A stretch of 42,343 bases of DNA from a virus, in the IMG/VR virus record IMGVR_UViG_3300023223_000117, positions 1 through 42,343 of that record; one strand, given 5' to 3'. Shown piece by piece: positions 38,849 to 42,343 of the stretch (its first letter is position 1; every line of letters begins with the position of its first letter). The position numbers and the translations under genes were made by a program. A model generated the notes under the pieces. The model was not told the DNA's origin and did no database searches. It saw only the letters and a program-made list of their open reading frames with translations.

Positions 38849-39682
38849 TTATTCCTCTGTTAGTTTTTGAAATGTAGTTGCTAGCTCCTCGAATGACATG
38901 TCCTTTGGGTCCACTCCTATTAAAGGAACTATCACTGTATTAGGGAAATTAATAGATAGCAATCGTTTCATCTTAACTGCCTTGCTAATAGCATCCTTAT
39001 CCAACACAACAATAACTTCCTTCACTCCCAGTTGTAGCAAGGTGCTCACCATACTGTCATACAGGTTGGTTCCACCGAGGCAACAGGTTGGAATGTGTAA
39101 CTGTGAACTCATACGCAATGAGGATAGGTAATCCTCCACTAATGCTACTCGTTTCTGGGTCCGTATCATGGCCAATACTTCCATGTTAGGAAAGCATAAG
39201 CCTGTCTGAGTGGACACTACAGGTTTCCAAATAGCTTTAGGGTATGGTCCTAATGGGTAGCCTGCCAACTCCTCATAATGACGGGCTATATAGCCCACAA
39301 TCCTACCTGATAGGTCATACTGTGGATAGTAGACACGCTTGTCGTTCTCACCCCAGCGCACAGCATACAACCAGCTCGGTTTTATCTGGAACTTGTGCAT
39401 CAGGAAGTCAACCTCAGTTGAGATTAAATGAGAGAGCCGCCCATCAAACAAGTGAACCTTGCGGCTTGGTGTTAGGTGATGCAAGTGCTTGCCTGTCTTG
39501 CTATCTATCCTCCCTTGAAAGGTACAGCTGGCACGAAAACAGATGTACTTTAATTGTCCATCTTCACGTGTCAGGTTGAATGAACCTGTTACACCACACG
39601 ATGGACATGCACTATGACTATCAGTGCACCCATCAGGCAGGGATAACGCCAGTTCTTTTACTGCATCATGTAAATTATTCAT
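38849..39682 (-). CDS. DNA primase (zinc ribbon + TOPRIM)
   Basis: A 277-aa protein with an N-terminal zinc ribbon (C26, C29, C48, C53: CPSCG and CFRASC), then a linker and a TOPRIM core: VALVEDYLSSLRMS with E183 (near D184), and VIVVLDKDA with D228 and D230, ending DPKDMS. It makes RNA primers for the lagging strand. It is a stand-alone primase as in several RNA-polymerase-lacking T7-like phages, while T7 fuses it to helicase. Closely followed by a membrane protein gene. Confidence 0.9.
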   Translation of the reverse strand: MNNLHDAVKELALSLPDGCTDSHSACPSCGVTGSFNLTREDGQLKYICFRASCTFQGRIDSKTGKHLHHLTPSRKVHLFDGRLSHLISTEVDFLMHKFQIKPSWLYAVRWGENDKRVYYPQYDLSGRIVGYIARHYEELAGYPLGPYPKAIWKPVVSTQTGLCFPNMEVLAMIRTQKRVALVEDYLSSLRMSSQLHIPTCCLGGTNLYDSMVSTLLQLGVKEVIVVLDKDAISKAVKMKRLLSINFPNTVIVPLIGVDPKDMSFEELATTFQKLTEE

Positions 39683-39705
39683 ATAAGTAACGCTCCAAAT
39701 TTAAG

Positions 39706-39828
39706 TTATATTGGGGTAAACAACACACCTAGCCCGAGTATTATGGAATACAAAGCCCAATAGACATCCTTAGTTCTAAGCCACATTACGAAACACCCTA
39801 TCTCCATTAAGAATAATATCCAAATCAT
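39706..39828 (-). CDS. Small membrane protein, 40 aa
   Basis: Reads MIWILFLMEIGCFVMWLRTK, then a second hydrophobic helix ending GLGVLFTPI: two short membrane segments with a charged turn. GGAGGAC nine bases before the ATG is a strong ribosome site. It fills the space between the upstream gene and primase. No family; size and topology resemble small phage membrane proteins. Confidence 0.55.
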   Translation of the reverse strand: MIWILFLMEIGCFVMWLRTKDVYWALYSIILGLGVLFTPI

Positions 39829-39830
39829 AT

Positions 39831-40286
39831 CTAGTCCTCCTCACCAAGAAACAACCAATTGATATGGTCATTGAGTACGGCTACACCCTTGCTATAGACT
39901 GTAACCTTGGGGTTCCACTGCTTAGTATCATCTCGTAAACACTCCACCACTATCCCACTAGAAGCAAGCATCACGCAGTGGGTGACAGGCTCAATAGCTA
40001 TCAACTCTTTAGGAGTGAGCTGATACATAGCAGACAATACATACCTCACCATATCAGCATAGAATTTAGTCTCACATGTGATAGGTTGCTTGCGTTTTAA
40101 CCTTGCTAGTAGAGAACCTACTAACTTCACCACTGTCTCACTCCGACCACCTAACGTTAGACATATAGTTTGTGTGTAATCCATGGTGTAGGACAGGTAT
40201 ACATAGGTGACAGGTGTATCTGCCACCTCTACACTGAGAGTCAGTGCATCTAAGTAATCCACTAAGTCTTGAGCACGTTTACCCAT
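39831..40286 (-). CDS. Hypothetical protein, 151 aa
   Basis: Alpha/beta protein: VADTPVTYVYLSYTMDYTQTICL, then a helix VVKLVGSLLARLKRK, and YVLSAMYQLTPKEL; the end has VVECLRDDTKQWNPKVTVYSKG. No family or motif recognised. Ribosome site GGAAGG lies 10-15 bases upstream. It is the largest unknown of the right-end cluster. Confidence 0.6.
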   Translation of the reverse strand: MGKRAQDLVDYLDALTLSVEVADTPVTYVYLSYTMDYTQTICLTLGGRSETVVKLVGSLLARLKRKQPITCETKFYADMVRYVLSAMYQLTPKELIAIEPVTHCVMLASSGIVVECLRDDTKQWNPKVTVYSKGVAVLNDHINWLFLGEED

Positions 40287-40292
40287 AAGATG

Positions 40293-40403
40293 TTACCTTC
40301 CTCTCTCGTTAGCTGTCCTCCTTATACCCAATGGGGATAGCTTAAACTTAAAACGTATGCCAAGCACTACGATTGGCTTTGGCTTAGCCTCTTTCTTAGT
40401 CAT
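40293..40403 (-). CDS. Small basic peptide, 36 aa
   Basis: Reads MTKKEAKPKPIVVLGIRFKF and ends LGIRRTANERGR. ATG overlaps the upstream stop in an ATGA arrangement and has GGAG eleven bases before it; the stop lies seven bases before the next gene start. Basic and Pro-rich at the start. Possibly a nucleic-acid-binding peptide; not recognised. Confidence 0.5.
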   Translation of the reverse strand: MTKKEAKPKPIVVLGIRFKFKLSPLGIRRTANERGR

Positions 40404-40651
40404 TGCAATCTCACTCCATTTAATGTGTCATCAGGCATTTCCACTACTACGACACTAAGTTTATGATAGCTATCTGTCCCATATATAATAGACAGCTCTT
40501 TCAGTTCAGCCTCCTCCATAGTGAAAGCAAGCAAGGAAATAAGAGCCGCTGCCGCCTGCTCTTGCGTAACATGATGTGCTTCTATCACATCAGCCAGTGC
40601 CATTGGCAAGGCCGGGTCCATCTCATCATGAGTTATCGTTTTCATTTCCAT
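40400..40651 (-). CDS. Hypothetical protein, 83 aa
   Basis: N-terminal helix LADVIEAHHVTQEQAAAALISLL, then strands SIIYGTDSYHKLSVVVVEMPDD. Length and helix-strand plan resemble the proteins at 40626, 40846 and 41394, a possible set of diverged paralogues. AGGAG seven bases before the ATG; overlaps upstream gene by 26 bases. Function unknown. Confidence 0.6.
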   Translation of the reverse strand: MEMKTITHDEMDPALPMALADVIEAHHVTQEQAAAALISLLAFTMEEAELKELSIIYGTDSYHKLSVVVVEMPDDTLNGVRLQ

Positions 40652-40856
40652 CAGGCACTCCTGTACAGCTAAATGTAATAGTATTTACACCACCTCTCAT
40701 CGTAATTGATTTATTAGGTGCTTTCATTAGTGTCGGATAGATAACACATGCAAAGATTTTCATCCCTTCCCCTTGAGTACAGTTATTATCAGTAAGAACA
40801 TCATTCATCTTCTGAGCTAGAGCTAATAGCTCCTCTTCCGTTTTATCAACCATCAT
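40626..40856 (-). CDS. Hypothetical protein, 76 aa
   Basis: Helix EEELLALAQKMNDVLTDNN, a Gly-rich turn GEGM, then ITMRGGVNTITFSCTGV strands. Of the same size and order as its two neighbours. Adjacent ATGs at 40856 and 40853; GAGGG fits either. Overlaps upstream gene by 11 bases. Confidence 0.55.
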   Translation of the reverse strand: MMVDKTEEELLALAQKMNDVLTDNNCTQGEGMKIFACVIYPTLMKAPNKSITMRGGVNTITFSCTGVPDGNENDNS

Positions 40857-41070
40857 GTGTACCCTCAGTTAAGTCAATACTCACAGTGACATGCACATTA
40901 GGCTCAAGTTCAAAGGTATCTTCAAACACCCCATTGGCTGACATACCCAGAGTGACAACATGTAAGATAGCTGCACATCCCTCTGGTACATTACTGTCAC
41001 TCTCTGCCAACACTTTGAGAATGCTTCGACGAATACTTATTACTTTATCTCTTCTAATTTTCTTAGACAT
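40846..41070 (-). CDS. Hypothetical protein, 74 aa
   Basis: Basic N-terminus MSKKIRRDKVISIRRSIL, then VPEGCAAILHVVTLGM and strands VHVTVSIDLTEG. Plan similar to the 40626 protein (helix, EG turn, strands, acidic tail). GGAGA before ATG. Function unknown. Confidence 0.6.
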   Translation of the reverse strand: MSKKIRRDKVISIRRSILKVLAESDSNVPEGCAAILHVVTLGMSANGVFEDTFELEPNVHVTVSIDLTEGTHDG

Positions 41071-41081
41071 AATATGTCTCC

Positions 41082-41240
41082 TTAATGTTGTTCAAGCCAG
41101 TTGGCTATCTGTTTAAGGGTGAAGTTTGTGACATCCACCCAGTTACAAGATGCATCCATATAATATAGCCGTCCGTTAGATATCTTTGTGTTGATACCAT
41201 GTTGAATGGCTATATCTTGGAGCAGTATCAGGTTATTCAT
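41082..41240 (-). CDS. Hypothetical protein, 52 aa
   Basis: Reads MNNLILLQDIAIQHGINTKI, then GRLYYMDASCNWVDVTNFTLKQIANWLEQH. Start at 41240 lies two bases after the upstream stop (coupled); a longer frame overlaps more and lacks a ribosome site. Possibly a small strand-helix domain; not recognised. Confidence 0.55.
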   Translation of the reverse strand: MNNLILLQDIAIQHGINTKISNGRLYYMDASCNWVDVTNFTLKQIANWLEQH

Positions 41241-41242
41241 CA

Positions 41243-41410
41243 CTATTCTAAAATGAAGCCGTGATGTACGGCGTGATGTGCGGCTTGGTATGTCCCATAT
41301 ACTAACTCGCCTAGCTCCCATCCCCTACCAATGACATGATACTTAAACCCACCGATAAATGAGCCAACTATCACAATGACATAGGGATATATATCACCTA
41401 CTGTTTTCAT
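41243..41410 (-). CDS. Small membrane protein, 55 aa
   Basis: One hydrophobic segment YPYVIVIVGSFIGGF (about residues 8-23), followed by a His-rich end QAAHHAVHHGF. Start at 41410 is set by AAGGAG ten bases upstream. The His cluster could bind metal, but no family is known to me. Confidence 0.55.
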   Translation of the reverse strand: MKTVGDIYPYVIVIVGSFIGGFKYHVIGRGWELGELVYGTYQAAHHAVHHGFILE

Positions 41411-41648
41411 CAGGTTTCTCCTTTGGTGCTGGATGTAGAGTAAACTCAATGCTACTGCCATCCTTATAATTAGCAATGAAGCCTACACGTCCACTCTGTG
41501 CTAGCATCTGGTCAACAAGCAATGCAATAGCATTATCTACAATTACATTCTTTAAGCGCCTATCATTGAGTATGTGTCCCAGCTCATCAGCCAAGTCCCT
41601 CGCTGCCTGTGCCTCTTCACTACTCACATTATCTTTAACTTCAAACAT
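41394..41648 (-). CDS. Hypothetical protein, 84 aa
   Basis: Helices EEAQAARDLADELGHILND and VIVDNAIALLVDQMLA, then strands VGFIANYKDGSSIEFTLHPA and an acidic tail. The helix/strand order and size resemble 40400, 40626 and 40846. GAGGAG upstream of ATG. Overlaps the next gene by 17 bases. Confidence 0.6.
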   Translation of the reverse strand: MFEVKDNVSSEEAQAARDLADELGHILNDRRLKNVIVDNAIALLVDQMLAQSGRVGFIANYKDGSSIEFTLHPAPKEKPDENSR

Positions 41649-41651
41649 TAT

Positions 41652-41849
41652 CTATCTCCTCTTGATTTGGTCACGGTTCTTAGCTCGGATACGAGCATAC
41701 ACTTTAGCCTCCTTATAGTTGCTGATTAAATCAATACCCTTGAGTACCCACACAACTAAAGTGAGTACTGCGAACACCAGTATTGTCGTTGTGAACAGTG
41801 GACCTCCAAACGTATCCAGTCCACTGATTATCCAGTTAAATAACTCCAT
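41652..41849 (-). CDS. Small single-pass membrane protein, 65 aa
   Basis: A hydrophobic segment LFTTTILVFAVLTLVVWVL (about residues 18-36), with a basic helical tail rich in Arg and Lys (EAKVYARIRAKNRDQIKRR). N-out/C-in topology is likely. The basic tail could bind nucleic acid or membrane. One base after the upstream stop; ribosome site weak. Confidence 0.6.
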   Translation of the reverse strand: MELFNWIISGLDTFGGPLFTTTILVFAVLTLVVWVLKGIDLISNYKEAKVYARIRAKNRDQIKRR

Positions 41850-41850
41850 G

Positions 41851-42174
41851 TTATTGAGTTACTAAGGTGACAGCACCACGTTCAAGAGCATAAAGAGGAG
41901 CACACATCCAGCCAACACCCTTAACTCTTGGGTCTCCCCCGTCATCACCAACATACTTAGCATCCTTGCTCCAGCAACAGCCATCTTCACCAACATGAGA
42001 GCAAGTAAAGCTGCCAGTGGGAGGTAGCTTAATGTCATGGGCCAGTGCATCAGCTATATGAAAAGCATCAGCCTGATAGGTGGCACCAACTGTATATGTT
42101 GGGCTATCACCTGTGTTTATGCCACCAAGTAGCTCATCAATTAGGTTTTGTCCTGCATCTTTGTTATTGTTCAT
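41851..42174 (-). CDS. WSKD-family small Cys-rich protein, 107 aa
   Basis: The longest member of the family: an acidic N-terminal extension (~26 residues), then YTVGATYQADAFHI, TGSFTCSHVGEDGCCWSKDA-x-Y and a WMCAPL element, ending RGAVTLVT. Compare the gene at 38390 (second member) and 33140 (third). Cys and His spacing could bind zinc. AGAGG upstream of ATG. Function unknown. Confidence 0.7.
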   Translation of the reverse strand: MNNNKDAGQNLIDELLGGINTGDSPTYTVGATYQADAFHIADALAHDIKLPPTGSFTCSHVGEDGCCWSKDAKYVGDDGGDPRVKGVGWMCAPLYALERGAVTLVTQ

Positions 42175-42214
42175 AACGATTACCTCTTGTTTGGGTTAAT
42201 ATAATACACAACGC

Positions 42215-42261
42215 TATACCATGTTGGTATATTGAATAGCACTCAATCCCTAAGTGCTATT
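42215..42261. other. Two adjacent hairpins in an intergenic gap
   Basis: TATACC-ATGTT-GGTATA (42215-42231, six-base stem) and AATAGCACT...AGTGCTATT (42235-42261, nine-base perfect stem, nine-base loop). They lie in the 106 bases between a truncated gene (ending 42281) and the gene at 42174. No T-run follows on the leftward strand, so they may be transcript processing or regulatory structures, not an intrinsic terminator. No convincing promoter was found in the gap. Confidence 0.5.
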
Positions 42262-42280
42262 GGTTATACCTTAGTTATAT

Positions 42281-42343
42281 CTATTCGTTATACACAAACA
42301 TAAAATCGTATGACTCATCATCATACACAGCATCACCATCCAC
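42281..42343 (-). CDS. C-terminal end of an unidentified gene, cut by the window edge
   Basis: Twenty codons are visible, an acidic sequence VDGDAVYDDESY ending FMFVYNE and a TAG stop. The frame is open to the edge, and the composition is like other acidic C-termini here. Nothing can be said of function. If the molecule is circular, the nine-codon start at the left edge might belong to this gene, but the two edges are not in the same frame. Confidence 0.45.
   Translation of the reverse strand: MDGDAVYDDESYDFMFVYNE

Noticed and set aside
1-42343. Search for integrase, tRNA genes, CRISPR arrays, insertion sequences and phage RNA polymerase
   Set aside because: None was seen on reading both strands; absence of tRNA is by eye only and should be verified by a covariance-model scan.

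Overview
The window reads as most of a lytic, tailed-phage genome with short-tail (podovirus, T7-like) organisation. Support comes from a headful of recognisable modules: terminase, portal, scaffold and capsid, then T7-style tail adaptor and nozzle proteins instead of a tape measure, then three internal/ejection-type proteins, and a separate replication arm with a family A DNA polymerase, TOPRIM primase, DnaB-like helicase, flap exonuclease and ssDNA-binding protein. No integrase, excisionase, tRNA, rRNA, CRISPR array or insertion sequence was seen. No phage RNA polymerase is encoded here, and the best promoter is a perfect host sigma70-type site, so transcription probably depends on the host. 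T7-like phages that lack an RNA polymerase and carry phoH (for example Roseophage SIO1 and VpV262) are the closest type I can name; this placement is inference from layout, not a database match. The host is most likely a Gram-negative, perhaps aquatic, bacterium.

Layout. Two arms diverge from a 348-base non-coding block at 1459-1806. The rightward (late) arm runs from 1807 to 26678: a small HExxH metalloprotease-like protein, a collagen-like fibre, a zinc ribbon, TerS, a TM/coiled-coil lysis-type protein, TerL, portal, scaffold, major capsid, decoration protein, a terminator (10352-10374), fibre and nozzle proteins, two tandem DGFDHY lectin-like paralogues, small basic proteins, tail adaptor, a GNAT enzyme, three internal virion proteins (163, 1664 and 597 aa) and a virion peptidoglycan hydrolase. 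The leftward (early/replication) genes occupy 29-1458 and 26668-42343. If the genome is circularly permuted or circular in the assembly, these two leftward blocks form one continuous arm starting at the divergent block. Both window edges cut leftward genes.

The leftward arm is a dense run of small genes joined by ATGA/TAATG-type overlaps. It includes several paralogous families: three Cys-rich 'WSKD' proteins, a cluster of short beta-rich proteins, and a possible set of 74-84 aa proteins. It also holds primase, helicase, polymerase, SSB with an Arg/Gly/Ser-rich linker, exonuclease, an XRE-type regulator, PhoH, HNH endonuclease, MazG-like pyrophosphohydrolase and several small membrane proteins. 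Its transcript appears to end at an intrinsic terminator (26596-26621) embedded antisense in the end of the hydrolase gene.

Several genes shorter than 60 codons are reported because start, ribosome binding site and overlap with neighbours support them. The most unusual items are the perfect-consensus leftward promoter followed immediately by a strongly structured leader with an alternative 9-bp closing helix, the WSKD paralogue family, and the Arg/Gly/Ser-rich SSB.
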